Positions 32,611-45,400 of a stretch of DNA of 64,000 bases are shown here, one piece after another. The first letter of the stretch is position 1. Every line of letters begins with the position of its first letter. A program made the translations under genes and the position numbers. A model generated the notes under the pieces. The model was not told the DNA's origin, did no database searches, and saw only the letters and a program-made list of their open reading frames with translations. The DNA is from Castor canadensis (Eukaryota; Chordata; Mammalia; Rodentia; Castoridae). The DNA lies in the NCBI RefSeq assembly GCF_047511655.1, contig NC_133405.1:90741046-90805045 (forward strand), given 5' to 3'.

Positions 32611-33097
32611 AAAACATTTGTAGAGAAAGAGAACAAGTCCACCTAAGAACAGCAGAAAACACATTTTTTTGGCTCTCATGCAACATTCAACAGGATAAAT
32701 CAAACCCTGGAAAACAACATTAAAACAATGAAGATCATGATGTATGTTCTCAACAATAAAAAAATGAATTAGTAGTCAGCAAGAGAAAAGCAATAGAAAA
32801 TATATACATGCTCAGAAATAAAACAACATACTTCTACATAATCAAGGATGCCTGAAAGGAAAATTCTGAAAAGATATAACTCAATGAAATTGAAATTAAA
32901 AAAAAATGTATGTCTGTGCAATACAATAAAACAGTGATGAGAAGAGTTTATAGCACCACATGCTTATATTAAAAAGGGGAAAGAGTTAAAAATCAATTAC
33001 CTAAGTTTTATATCAAGAAACTAGTAAAAGAGCACAATAAATAAGTAGAAGGAAAAGGAAGGAAATAATAAAATTGAGAACAGAACATATTTTATTT

Positions 33098-33210
33098 TGT
33101 ATAGTGAGGCAGGGTCTCACTATATAGTTCAGGCTGGCCGTGAACTCCTGATCCTCCTACCTCAGCCTCCTGAGTGCTGGGATTACAGGCCTGTATTACC
33201 ATACCAGGAA
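33098..33210 (-). repeat. B1-like SINE, reversed
   Basis: 'gcagggtctcactatatagttcaggctggccgtgaactcctgatcctcc...gtgctgggattacaggcc' is a reversed B1 unit. Confidence 0.88.
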
Positions 33211-33977
33211 TAAAAGGTAAAAATTGTAAACAGGAAGTGATCTAGAAAATCAATATAACAAAAGCAGGTTCTTTGAAAATATCAATGAAATTGATAAAAC
33301 TTTTGTAAACTTGATAAAATAAAAATATAAATGATCAACAAAAAATGAAATAAGGACTATCACTAGAGATCTTGCAAGCATAAAAAATAACAGAATGTAG
33401 ACAATAACTTAGTGCTCATAAAACCCACAATTTTATCCACAAGGGATAAAATTCTGAAAAAATTACAGAATACTAAAGTTAAAACAAAATGAAAGAAAAA
33501 TATTAACTATCAAAGAAAAGTATTTGTAACTTAGACACCCTAAAATGAAATTTATAGATTCAAATTGCTTCACATGAGAATATAACCAAATATTTAAATC
33601 ATTAATATTGATTTTACACAATCTCTTACAGATAAGAATAGAAAATACTTCTAAACTAATTTTATGACCATGCTATCAAGAATAAGACAAGAATGCCCAC
33701 TGGAGCCACCTCTCTTCAACATAGTACTAGAACAATTAGGCAAAGCCAAAAAAACCCAAAAAATCATCCATACTGGAAACGAATAAAAATTAACTTTACA
33801 GATGACACAATCTTTCTTATATGCAGAAAACCCTACGTATTCCAAAATGGAGGGGGGGATGTGTTAGCATTGATAAATTCAGCAAAATTATAGGCTACAT
33901 AATCAACACACAAAAACCAATTACATTTCTACATAGCAACAATAAACAATTCAAAAAACAAATTAAGAAAACAATTT

Positions 33978-34085
33978 CATGCTGGTGGAATGGCTCAAGT
34001 GATAGAGCACCTACCTAGCAAGCACAAGACCCTGAGTTAAAGCCCTAGTACCAAAAAAAAAAAGAAAGAAAGAAAAAGAAAAAGA
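33978..34085 (+). repeat. ID-type SINE
   Basis: 'atgctggtggaatggctcaagtgatagagcacctacctagcaagcacaagaccctgagttaaagccctagtacc' with an A-rich tail. Confidence 0.9.
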
Positions 34086-34251
34086 AAACAATTTAAACAA
34101 TCTTACTTACAATTCAGTAAGAGGAATAAAATACTTAGGAATAAACCCAACCATTTGATGAAAGAAAACTTAAAAAGAAAAAAAAAAGACATTACTGAAA
34201 GAAATGAAAGAAGACACAAATTGACGTTCCATGTTCATGCATTAAAAGAGT

Positions 34252-34426
34252 TAATATTATTTGCTTTTATATTTCTGATGAAGTTTTTAATTTTATATTA
34301 ATAGTACAATTTATTGTGAATGTATATATGTAAGTTTGATCATATTCACTCTCCATTATATTCTCTTGTTCTTTTTCCCCCTAGTCCACTTTCTCTTCCC
34401 AAATGGTCCCCTTCCTATTTTCATGT
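34252..34426. mobile_element. Short insertion with long target duplication, probably reversed L1 3'UTR
   Basis: About 175 bases lie between two copies of taaaagagttaatattatt (near 34242 and 34428). The content ('...agtccactttctcttcccaaatggtccccttcc...') looks like a reversed L1 3'UTR of an older subfamily, but this family call is weak. Confidence 0.5.
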
Positions 34427-34647
34427 CTAAAAGAGTTAATATTATTGTTAAGATGCCAATATTACTCAATGAGTTATAGATTTAATATAATCTCATCAGC
34501 ACTTCTACACAAATAGAAAAAAATCACTCTAAAATACTTTTGGAATTTCAAGGAACCCTGAATAGCCAAAACAATTTGAAAAATCAAACCCAGGGGACTC
34601 ACATCTCTTGATTTCAAAATTTATAACAAAGGTACAATAAACAGTGT

Positions 34648-34855
34648 GATGCTAAGAAGGGTAGCACACACATGTAATCCCAGTACTCAGGAGGTTGAGG
34701 CAGGAGGATTATGAGTACAAGGCCATCCTGAGCTACACCACAAAACACAATCTCAAAAATCCAAGGGCTGAGGATGTAGCTCAGTGGTGGAGTGCTTGCC
34801 TAGAATGTTCAAGGCCCTGTGTTCCATTATCAGCAAAACACACACACAAATAGAC
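34648..34855 (+). repeat. B1/ID composite SINE
   Basis: A B1-like part ('agggtagcacacacatgtaatcccagtactcaggagg') is followed by an ID-like part ('gggctgaggatgtagctcagtggtggagtgcttgcc') and a CA-rich tail. Confidence 0.85.
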
Positions 34856-35437
34856 ATGTAGACAAAAGAACAGGGTAATTTGAGATAAGCTCTCACATAT
34901 GTTGTTACATGATCTTTGGCAAGGGTGCTAAGCTTACTCAGTGGGGAAAGGACAGTCTTGTCAACAAATAATATTGTGAAAACTGGATATCCATATACAA
35001 ACAAATGAAACTGGATCCTTCTTATTCACCCTAAAAAGTTAACTGAAAATAGATTAGTGATTTAAGGGTGAGACTTTAAAAGTAGAAAACTCCTAGAAGA
35101 AAGGATAAGAAAAAACCTTCATAATGGGGATTTGGCATTGAATTTTTGGTTATGACACCAAAAGCATAGGCAAGAAAAGCAAAAACACAAATGGCACAAC
35201 ATCAAACATAAAACACTTTTATTTGTCAAAGGACAAAATAAACAGAGTGAAAAGAGACTATATGGAAAAAGATATTTGCAAGTCATATATCTGATAAAAG
35301 ATTAATAGAATACATAAACCACATAATTCACTCACAAAATCAAATAATGTGACTTGAAAATGAACAAATGTCTTGATTAGACATTTCTACAAAAATGAAA
35401 TACAAATGGCCAAAGCATATTTAAAGATGGCCATCAT

Positions 35438-35703
35438 CAGCCTGGTGGCGGTAGCTCACGCCTATAATCCTAGCTACTCAGGAAGCAGAGATCGGAAGGC
35501 TCAAAGCAAGCCCGAGGAAAATAGTTCATGGGATGCTCTCTCAAAAAACATCCAGTACAAAAAAGGAACAAAACAAAACAGGGCTTGTGAAGTGGCTCAA
35601 GTGATAGAGTGCCTCCCTAAGCAAGCCTAGCAAGCCTAGCAAGCGTGAGGTCCTGAATTCAAGCCTCAGTACCACCAACAAATAATAAATAAATAAATAA
35701 AAA
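35438..35703 (+). repeat. Full-length B1/ID composite SINE
   Basis: 'cctggtggcggtagctcacgcctataatcctagctactcagg...' is joined to 'gggcttgtgaagtggctcaagtgatagagtgcc...' with a local triplication of 'aagcctagc' and an AAAT-repeat tail. Confidence 0.9.
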
Positions 35704-36499
35704 GATGGTGAACATCATTAATCATCATCAGAAAAGATGACTAAAAGTCACAATGGAATATCACCTCATATTAATTAGGATAACAACATTCTAAAAATCA
35801 GAAAATAACAAGAGTTGCCAAAGATGAGGAGAAATTACAATCTTGTGCATTGCTGGTTGGATTGCAAACTGGTGCAACCACTTCGGCTCACAAAAACTTA
35901 AAAATACACCTATCATGTGGTCCAACATTCCTATTTCAAGATATACAGTCAAAAGGATTGAAATCACTCTCAAACAGATACTTGCACATCCATGTTCTTT
36001 GCAGCACTATTCACAATAGCCATGCTGTGGAAGCAATCAAAATGTCATTGACAGGTGAGTGGATTAAAAAGGGATATACATAAAATATAACATTACTCAG
36101 CCTTAAAAATAATGGATTAGTTCTCAGACTTAAAATAATGCAATATTACTCAGTCTTAGAAGAAAATCCTGACACTTGACAACAGGATGAAGCTGGAGAT
36201 TCATTATGCTTAGTGAAAAATAAGTACTATAAAATACACCTTATATGAGGTACATAGAATAGTTAAATTCAGCGACAGAAAATACAATGGTGGTTGAGTT
36301 CCATGGACTGGAGAAGGCGAAATGAGGAGTTGTTTATTAGTTACAGAGTTATAGCTTGGGAAGATGAACAAGTTCTGGAGATGAGTCGCACACAACAATG
36401 TGTCCATATTAACACTACCGAACAGTATACTTAAAATGGTGAAGATCATAAATTTTATGTGCATGTATTTTACAACAATAAAAATTAACAAAAAGGCTA

Positions 36500-37200
36500 A
36501 AGAAAAATCACACTCATGTCTGTTGTTCCCCTAAAAATGAACAAAATGTATCAATTATTAATAGTAAAAAAAAAACCATCAGCAAACTAGAAATAGAGGA
36601 AAACTTCAACTTAATGTTGTCTACCAAGAAAGCCCTTTAATTAAGGCCATATTTAGTGGTGAAAGCCTGAATTATTTCTCCTTTATATTAACAACATGGA
36701 AGGTTATCTGTTCTTACTATTCTTGTTCAACATAGTACTGGAAATTCTAGGTAGGACGATAAGGAAAAAAATTACAAGAGGTATACAGATTGTAAATGAA
36801 GAAATAAAACTGTCACTACCTATAAATGATCTGATTGTCTATGGAGAAAATCCCAAAGATTCTTCAGAAAAATCTCATAAAACTAAATAATTTTAGCAAG
36901 TTCATGGGAAACAAGTTCAGCACACAAAACTCGTCTATTTACTAGCAAGTATACGGAAAAGGAAATTCAAAACACATTAACATTTACAATCGTTAAAAGA
37001 AAAAGGAATAAGTTCTAAATTAACAAAACACTGTAGGTGTGCATACATACTGTGTAAAATTCTGATGAAGGTAATCTGAGATCTACAAATAAATGGAATA
37101 TCATCCATGTTCACAGATTGGAAGAAATAACATTGTAAAAATGTACATTCCCCCAAATGATCCATGGATGTAGTGCAATTCCTATCAAAAATCTAGGCAA
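36500..37200 (+). mobile_element. Old L1 ORF2 fragment
   Basis: RT-domain sequence again ('ctattcttgttcaacatagtactggaaattctaggtaggac', '...tctgattgtctatggagaaaatcccaaag') lies directly behind the end of the previous L1 and is a separate copy. Confidence 0.75.
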
Positions 37201-37204
37201 GGTC

Positions 37205-38295
37205 TTTTTTGTAGACATTAATCAGGTCAAATTTAAATTTATATGAATGTACTAATTTATATTCCCACCAACAGTTTATAAGGGTTTCCTTTTCTCCACA
37301 TTGTCCCCAACACTAAGTTATCTTTCCTCTTTTTGATAGCAGGTACGATTGTGATTGTAGTTTGCATTTCTATGATGATTACTGATGTTGAACGTTTTTT
37401 ATGGAAGCAGTATGGAGATTCCTCAAAAAGTCAAAAATAGAACTACCATATGATTTCCACTTCTGGAAATACATCCAAAGAAAATTAAATAGTATGTCTA
37501 GAAATATCTGTACTTCCATGTTCTTTGCAGTACTATTCACAATAGCCCAGATCAGATTTTGTTTTCATCAACACTTGAATAAGTAAAGAAAATGTGGTAC
37601 ATTTACATAATGGGGTGCTATTCAGTCTTAAAAATAAGGAAATTCTGCCTTTTGCAGCAACATGGATAGACTCAGAGGACATTATAGTAAGTGAAATAAG
37701 CCAGGCACTAAAAGACAAATGCTCATCTTTTTCACATGTGGAATCCAAAAAGGTAAGTTTCATAGAAGCAGAAAATAGAATGGTGGTTGCCAGAGACTTT
37801 GGGTGGAGGGATGTCATCCAAAGAGTACAAAGTTTCAGTTAAGCAGGTTGAATAAATTCTGGAGATCTAATATATAGCACAATGCCTAGAGTTAACAATA
37901 CTGGATTATATACTTGACATTTGCTATGAGAGTGGACCTTAAATTTTCTCACCACATATAAAAATAATAACTCTGTGAGCAGATATATGTTAGCTTGCTT
38001 ATAGCAATCATTTCATAATGTATACATATATCAAATCCATCACCATGTACACTGTAAATACATATAATTTTTACTTGTCAATTATACCTCAGTAAAGCTG
38101 GAAAGAAAAAAAGAATGATGAAGCTGACAAAAAGGTAGACCTGAATACAGATTGCACTTATTAGAGGTTGGGAAGGGGGTATATGGTGGGGTGGATAAAA
38201 AAATTGATCAGTGCATGCTGTGTACATGTGTGGACCTATCACACTGAACCCCACTAATATGTTAATCAAAAGTTTTAAAATAATGAAAAAGAATT
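37205..38295 (+). mobile_element. L1 3' end with inverted 5' part
   Basis: 37217-37395 is reversed L1 ('atattcccaccaacagtttataagggtttcc...'). From about 37400 the plus strand gives the L1 segment that normally comes immediately after it ('agcagtatggagattcctcaaaaagtcaaaaatag'), continuing to the 3' end. This is the twin-priming type of L1 inversion. No clear target duplication was found. Confidence 0.65.
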
Positions 38296-39020
38296 AGCTG
38301 ATTTCAAAATTATAAAATTTCTTTTTGGAAAAATCAGATGTTTATTTTTTAAATGATTTATAATTATAAACTTACCTTCACATGTTTTGGATCATATCAT
38401 ATAAAAACATGGAAATAAATAGTTATCTCTGTACAATAAGCATGGTAATAATTGAATGGGGAAGAACCATCAGTGGATATTAAAACTAGTGGTGAAAAAA
38501 TTGGCAGCATATGCATGGCTGACTAATGTCCTAAGGAAGAGTCTCAGCTATCCAAACTCATCTTTGAGGGTTTTCTTCAACCTAGTCCCAAACTACATTT
38601 GTTCCTCTGATTCCCTTTGGACCCTCCAAGTCCAATATGTCTATGTCCTTCTCTTGCCACTCTGGTCAGATGTAATACAGCCAACTCCTGCACATGCACA
38701 TGAGCCCTTTTGCACCTTGGTGCTATAGCAGTGATAGAGAAAGTTGGGGCCAGGCCCCAGATTCAGAGGCCATCCCAGCTCTTCCATATTCTCATCCTTC
38801 TGCACCAATCTCACCACTAAGACATCCAACCAACTATCCAGGGAACCTCTCATAGGACTCTGCTGGAGACACATTATTTTGAATATATATGAGCTTATAA
38901 GTGTCTTGTCCTGGAAGTACATGTATCATTCTATACACTAGCCAGAAATATGACCCCAACACAACAATAAAGATGGCTGGGAAATGTGGGAGAGTAAAAT
39001 TCAGTAAATTCAGTTTTTGC
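38295..39020. other. Unassigned sequence
   Basis: No gene or repeat is recognised. Confidence 0.4.
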
Positions 39021-39024
39021 CAAC

Positions 39025-39165
39025 TACTTTATTTACTCATCTACTTTTATAGATGAATCAACTAGGACTCAGAGAGGGGAAGATACTTTCCCAAAGTCAC
39101 ACCAATGGAAAAGATGGAATTACAATCTAGGACTTTCTTTTTCATGCCAATGTAAATAAAACAAT
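39025..39165. repeat. MIR fragment
   Basis: 'tatagatgaatcaactaggactcagagaggggaag...cccaaagtcacacc...gatggaattacaatctaggac' follows the MIR core. Confidence 0.75.
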
Positions 39166-39494
39166 TTCACTAGAAAGGTGTCAGAGACTCACAGAACTGG
39201 AAGAAAACTACAGGAGGTAAATTTAGAACTGGTTAGGAAGAAAACACAAAGACAGGAACAGTTCCAATCAGGATGCTGCTTTGGGGATAAAATCACATAA
39301 ACCATTGTTTTTTCAATCTTGTGTCAATCACTTAAATTTCAAAGTCCAAGGAGAGAGCATGTGATTGACTAAGACTAGGTTGCATTCCTGCCTCTCACAT
39401 TCCTGCCTCTCGGAAGGACCACAAAGAATAATCAGGTTTACTCTGTTTCAATATGGATAGGCAAATGTCTGAACATGTGATCCCACAATGACTA

Positions 39495-39860
39495 CATATT
39501 GGTTTTCTATTAATGTATAACAAATGACCACAAACTAAGTGACTAAAACATCCATTTTTATCATCTAATTATTGTATATCATAAGTCCAGGCATGGCTTG
39601 GCTGAGTTCTCTGTGCAGGAAGACTGAAATCAAAGTATACATACAACTGCATTCCTTTCTGGGGTCTCTGGGGAAGAATCTAATTCCAATCTCATTAAAA
39701 TAATTGGCATAACTCCTGTCTTTGCAGCTGTAGGTCTGAGGTCCTGGTTTCTTTACTGGGTATCAGCTGGATAGCTCCTGGAGGCCACCCATATTCTTTA
39801 CCATATACCTCCCTCCATCTTCAAACCCAGGAATGGAGAATTGCCATGCATCACTTCCCT
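39495..39860. repeat. Ancient interspersed repeat, family not assigned
   Basis: 'ggttttctattaatgtataacaaatgaccacaaactaagtgactaaaacatcc...' and '...ggcttggctgagttctctgtgcagg...' resemble a widespread old mammalian LTR- or DNA-type repeat that I know by its 'tgtaacaaattaccacaaacttagtggc' start, but I cannot name it safely. Confidence 0.5.
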
Positions 39861-40069
39861 CTCACTTTTCAAATCTCTCTTGCCAAAGAGTACAGTCCCC
39901 TCTAAAGTCACACCTGACAAGGCCACACTCATCCAGGATTATCTGCCTATTATCTACCTGAGCAGTGGCCTAGAACTTGTCCATTTCTTCTGCACCAAGC
40001 ATGGCGTGGAAGACCCATGGTGCTCCATTAATATTACATAAGTCACAATATTACATACTGCAGGTCCCA

Positions 40070-40165
40070 AGAGGCCACCGTAGATCACCTTCCTCATGTA
40101 CAAATGAGCAACTGAAGCTCAGAGAACTCAGGAGCAGAGCTGGGATGACACCCTGCTGACTGCCT
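40070..40165. repeat. MIR fragment
   Basis: 'cttcctcatgtacaaatgagcaactgaagctcagagaactc...gcagagctgggatgacacc' matches the MIR core. Confidence 0.65.
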
Positions 40166-41640
40166 CTTAAGCCTGCCATCTTCCCCACATATTCCACAGC
40201 CTATCTGAATTTCCTTCCCTGCAGCGCAGAGTATAGAGCTGGGTGTAGGCAGTGGTGGGGAGTAGAGTGATATCTCAAAGAAGACACATGGATTGTTATT
40301 TTCTAAGGTTGCAAGGTGGAGTCAATCTAACTGAATGTGGAGGCTGTGAACACACACAGAAAGGCCTGAGGTAAGTCTCTGTATCTGAGCTGGCTGTGGG
40401 CACGCACATGGTGAAAGCAACTTCCCCACAGAAAGGCCACTACAGCTGCAAAGATCCTAGGTATTTCACAGGCCAGACCTAATGCACCATAGATATACAA
40501 GACTGGGATAGTTATGGCCCAAAAGGCCCCAGGCTGAGATTCCTCTAGGCCTGCCTGAGAAGAGGGTCAAGACCCAGGCTTGGCACTGCAAACAAGAGGC
40601 AGGGGAAGTATTAAGGCCTTACACTGCTGTCTCCTTCCTATTAACCCTGAACTTTCTCTTCTCAGAATGGAGACATCACCTGAAAACCTGAGGAAGGCCT
40701 GTCCATTACTGGGCCATTTCCAAGGGCTCAAATTGCTTTTTTCTACTGCAGGAACTCCTGCTTCCCCCATTGTCCACATGCCCAGATGCCACAAGGCTTG
40801 TAAGGATGTTATGGCCTAGGTCTAATTTCATCCTCAGTGGGAAGGCTTTGCTTCGAGTATAGAACTTGGTAGCTCACGCCAGATTCCTGTTCAAGGTCAC
40901 AGACAAAGGCTGTCTAGCTCTGTATGGAGCTTTCTTAGTCCTTTTTCTCTAAGCAACAAAGGCTCTTCTTTCCCTCTGCAGATAAGAGGCCATTGTGAGG
41001 CCTCCTTCACTGTCCATAAAACCCTATCTCTGTGATAAAGCCATGGTCCTTGGGGTGGGGTAAGGTGAGGGCTTCCTATGGGAATAAGCTACTGAACTCC
41101 ATTTTCAGAGATGGGGAGGAAAAGTACTTAGGAGCCAATTTCTTTATGGGTAATGTGGCTATGGGTATATTTTTTCTCAAAGAGGAAAGTCTGGCACCTG
41201 CTCATAGTGTTCATACTCTTCCTGCCTCCATCCTAGAGTTATTTCACTTCCCACACACCCTGGAATCCAGTTACTGGCCCCTCATCTCCCCTGCAACACT
41301 TCACTCTCTGGAACTTGTCATCACCTGGAATTCTACCTCTTCTGTCTTCTTAAATGCAACCATCTGACCACTGTCATGTTTCTTCCACTATTCCATTTCT
41401 CATGTATCAGCAGATTCTATCACAAGAGCTACTTACATGGTACTTACTGAATAAAATATACTACTAGTCTTAGGTTCATGAACACTTCATTTACCCCTCT
41501 TTTGGTTCCCAATCCAGTAGCTGGATCTACCCACATTTCCTCTGTTAAAAGTGGATCTGCCCTTCAGCCTAGAGCTGATGTCTTCTCCCAATAAATATGT
41601 TGATATCTTCCTGGACATAGAAAAAAGGGCAGCACATCTA
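40165..41640. other. Unassigned sequence downstream of MAGED1
   Basis: No exon or repeat was recognised between the MIR and the MAGED1 poly(A) region. Confidence 0.4.
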
Positions 41641-41644
41641 ATTC

Positions 41645-41849
41645 ACTTTGCAATTTCAATGTTTATTTCTGATACCAAAACTTGACAGCACACAAGGGAA
41701 ATAAAGCAATAGACAGGAACAGCAAATAAATTTATCTTGCATGCCACTTTCAGTCAACAGGATGTGGCTCTCTAGATAGCTGTGTTTAGAAGGGATCTGA
41801 GGTTTCAGCCTCACTCAGGGGAAAGACTATTGCAACTGATAAGCAATAT
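41645..41849 (-). other. MAGED1: MAGED1 terminal 3'UTR exon with poly(A) signal
   Basis: The minus strand shows a pyrimidine-rich acceptor ending ACAG at 41850, followed by about 200 bases that closely resemble the MAGED1 mRNA 3' end (for example GAAAGTGGCATGCAAGATAA). AATAAA is at 41662-41667 on the minus strand, and cleavage is expected some 15-25 bases further on. The intron between the stop codon exon and this exon lies entirely in the 3'UTR. The exon junction is close to the stop codon (about 8 nt), too near to trigger nonsense-mediated decay. Confidence 0.85.
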
Positions 41850-42017
41850 CTGTGAACATAAGAAAGAAAAAGTTAAAAAAAACAATGATAGATACTACAT
41901 AGTGAGGAACATAAACACCAAATAGTGATATGACTCCTAGCTTATGCACATAAATACAACCTCATCAACCCTATATCCCAAGGACCCTAACTGCTAAATC
42001 CAAAGTGATGTACTTAC

Positions 42018-42403
42018 CCAACATCTCATTCAACCCAGAAGAAACCAATGGCACCAAAGTTGGCTGCAAAGTTGGCACTGGCTGTACCACCAGGGCCAAT
42101 AATGGGGCCAGTGAAGGTCTGAGGAAATCTGGAGCGGGCATTCTGGTGGTATCTGGCCCAGAAGGTAAACGGGATTCTGGACCAGGGATCTCCAAAATCT
42201 CCTTCCTCATCCCAGGTTAGCAGCTCAAACTCAATGTCATCCCAGCTCCAGGGCCCAGACACAGCCTCATCTCCAATCCCCATTCGGGTTCTTGCTTCAG
42301 CCCGGGCCTCAGCCTCAGCTGCAGCAGCATCCAGAGCATCCAAGGCCTCATCTGCAGCCTCCATGAACTGTGCAGTCCAGTCTCGAGGATCTCTCTTCTG
42401 AAC
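42018..42403 (-). CDS. MAGED1: MAGED1 coding exon 11 and stop codon
   Basis: Residues 658-782. It opens [20 protein letters not shown], continues with an Ala/Glu-rich helix ([20 protein letters not shown]), the acidic [19 protein letters not shown] segment and the Gly-rich end. The TGA is at 42028-42026, and a GTAAGT donor follows at 42017. CDS part is 42026-42403. Confidence 0.95.
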
Positions 42404-45400
42404 CTTGAGGCGAGGAATAGAAAACAAAATCAAACCAAGATATAGCCAATATATATAATGAATGTAAGTGTCCATCAAAAAATGTGGTATATGTACACAA
42501 TGGAAATTATTAGTCTCAAAAAAGGAGTCCTGCTGGGCACTGGTGGCTCACACCTGCAATCCTAGCTACTTGGGAGGCTGAGATTGGGAGGATTGCAGTT
42601 CAAGGCCAGCCCAGGCAAATAGTTCTTGAGATCCCATCTCCAACTAACCACAGAAAAATGGACTGGATGTATGGCTCAAGCAGTAGAGCACCTGCTTTGT
42701 AAGCTGTGAAGCCCTGAGTTCAAACACCAGTCCCACCAAAAACAAAACAAAAACGAAATCCTCCACATTGTGACAATATGGATTGAACTGAAGGACATTA
42801 CGCTAAGTAAATAAATCAGATACAGAAAGACAAATACTATATGATCTCACTCATATGTAGAATCGAAATAGGAAGACTAATAAAAATAAAGTAGAATAAT
42901 GGTTATCAGAGCCTGGGGTAGAGTGAGGAATGGGAAGATACTGGTTAAGGAGTGTTTCAATTAGATAAGGCGAATGTGTTTTGGTGATCTATAGTACACC
43001 ATAATGACTATAGTTAATGATTGTGAATTATACATTTGAAAACTGCTAAGATATTGGCTGTAAATGATTTTACCACAGAAAATAGTATGTAAATGGATGG
43101 ATATTTAATTAGTATGATTCAATCATTCTACAATGTATACATATCTATTATCAAAACATTATTGTATCCACAGATATGTACAAATTTTACTAGTCAATTT
43201 AAATAAAAGAACAAAAAAGTCAACACTTAAATAAATTATGTTGCACCCCATAAATGAATTCGTATTCATCAACTGTACCTTAATAAAGCTTGGAAAAAAT
43301 AACTTATTTTTCAATATCTTGGATTTTATATCCAGAACTTATTCACCTTATCTAACTGAAATTTCATACCACTTAATCAATTATCTTCCCATTCCTCAAC
43401 CCACCACAGGCCCTGGCAACGTTACTTCTCTGAGTTTGACTTTTTTTTGGTGGTACTAGGAGTTGAACTCAGGGCCTTGCACTTGTTAGGCAGGTGTGCT
43501 ACCACTTGAGCCACTCTGCCAGTCATTTTTGTGTTGGCTATTTTTGATATAAGGTCTTACTTTATGCTGGGCCAGCCTGTACTGCGATCCTCCTATTTGT
43601 GCTTACCAGTGTAGCTGGGGATGACAGGTGCATGCCACTGTATCCAGCCATTGGTTGAGATGGGTGTGTCACCAACTTTTTGTCTGGGTTGGACTAGAGC
43701 TGCAATCCTCCTGATCTTAACCTCCCTAGTAGCTAGGATTACAGGCTTAAGCCACTGCACTCAGCTGAGTTTGACTTTTTTTTAGATACCCCATATAAGT
43801 GAGATCATACAGTATTTGCCTTTCTGTTTCTGAGTTATCTATTTAGCAAAAAATAATAGTATTTTAAAAACCTGAAACAAAAACAAAATAGTACAAAACC
43901 CATAATACTATTAGTTAATGTATACTAAGTACCTAAATACGTATCAAGGACCCTATCTTGTGTTATTACTTACATAACAGCAACATACCTAGGATATCAT
44001 TCTTGCTCTGGGCTTTTCCCAGCCAGTGGTACCTCATCCCTTAACCTAACAAGTCTAGACTAGTTCTTCCATTACCTCTGCAATGAATCTCAACACTTTC
44101 ATCTTGCTAGTCTCATGGTAGGAACGGAGACCCCAGAGGAACTCATACTCAGGAGGGTTGCTGTTAGGCACTCGCCTGTAGTCCAGGTATCTGAAAGAAC
44201 AAAAATGCCTGTGTCTACCTACCCAGGCAGAATGCATAATTATCTCAGATTTTGAAACTCATTTCATTTGATAACTCTCTTACCTCATACTCATTCCTAA
44301 ACACAATCAGTGCACTTAATAATTAGGTCTTTGAATTTCTGTACCAGTGATTCTACTCTAGGTAGTCACTCAGAGCCAAGGCAGAGGTTTGTGTGGGGTC
44401 ACAGAAAGGACAATACTAATCTCACACCCTCAGCTAAAGCTCTAGCTCCAAGTTCTTGTAATCTTGTCTATGAGCCACAGATAAACCCACTGTCATAATT
44501 ACATTGCAGTACAAAGGCCTCTGCCTGGCCCAGTCTTGAGAATGTCTACTGTGAGGATGGTGAACAGGCTTCACTTATAAGACAGATAGATTGTAGAAAC
44601 ATCCAACCTCAAGGAATATATTCAAATCGGTAAACACTGTAAGAGTACAGATGTGGTTCTTTAAGCCTATGTACAGGAATAGTGTAAGAAAGAAGCTTAA
44701 GAAGGGCTTTCTTAGGCAGAACAGCACACAGAATCATGAGGGCCAGAAAAGGCCCCTTAGGCATCACTTACTTCTGCTTTACAAACTCATAGGTAAGAAG
44801 TTTTCTCAGATCTCCAAGGAGGGGATGTCTCACCCTGATGATAAAGAAAAAAAGAACATAATCAAAAACTAGGACTTTGCCCAAAGAAAAGCAAAGAGCT
44901 TTCCAGCACAAGGTCAGAGATGAAAAGAGGCAATGAGAACAGTACTGTTTCCCCCCACCCAGGTCACATCCTTGGGCTCTGGACATCCCCAGAACGAACC
45001 CCTTCCCCCACAATGACCACCAAGTTAATGCAATCCTGAGATCATCCTCTGTTGCCAAAGGACAATTCAAACAGGCAAGAGATGAGAAAGCCCAATCATA
45101 CCCAGGACGCAGTCCCATCTTGCGTAGAGCCTCCCAGAGGACAGCTGCAATGGGAGGCAAGAGGAGACAAGGCACAGAAAATGAGCATGGAAATCAGGCT
45201 GTGGACAACCCCCAGCTGCAAGTGCAGCTACTCACCCTCACTGGCACGATTGCCATTCATGAAGATGATGCCCAGAATCACTAACAGGAGACCCAGCTTG
45301 GGTGTATCTTTGGTCCTAAAGGAGTACAAAAATAATGTATTTTCAGCAGCCATTTGCAAAAGCACACCCCAGCCAGTTTACCAGTCTAACTTCTCCAATA

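Larger units (their letters stand above)
32170..36490 (+). mobile_element. Old L1 ORF2 to 3' end, plus strand, with nested SINEs
   Basis: The sequence runs from the region before reverse transcriptase, through the RT landmark 'agacaagaatgcccactggagccacctctcttcaacatag' (33680), to the 3' end near 36480 ('tttacaacaataaaaattaac'). It is broken by frameshifts and stops. A TA/GTAT microsatellite sits at about 32575-32610. Confidence 0.8.
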
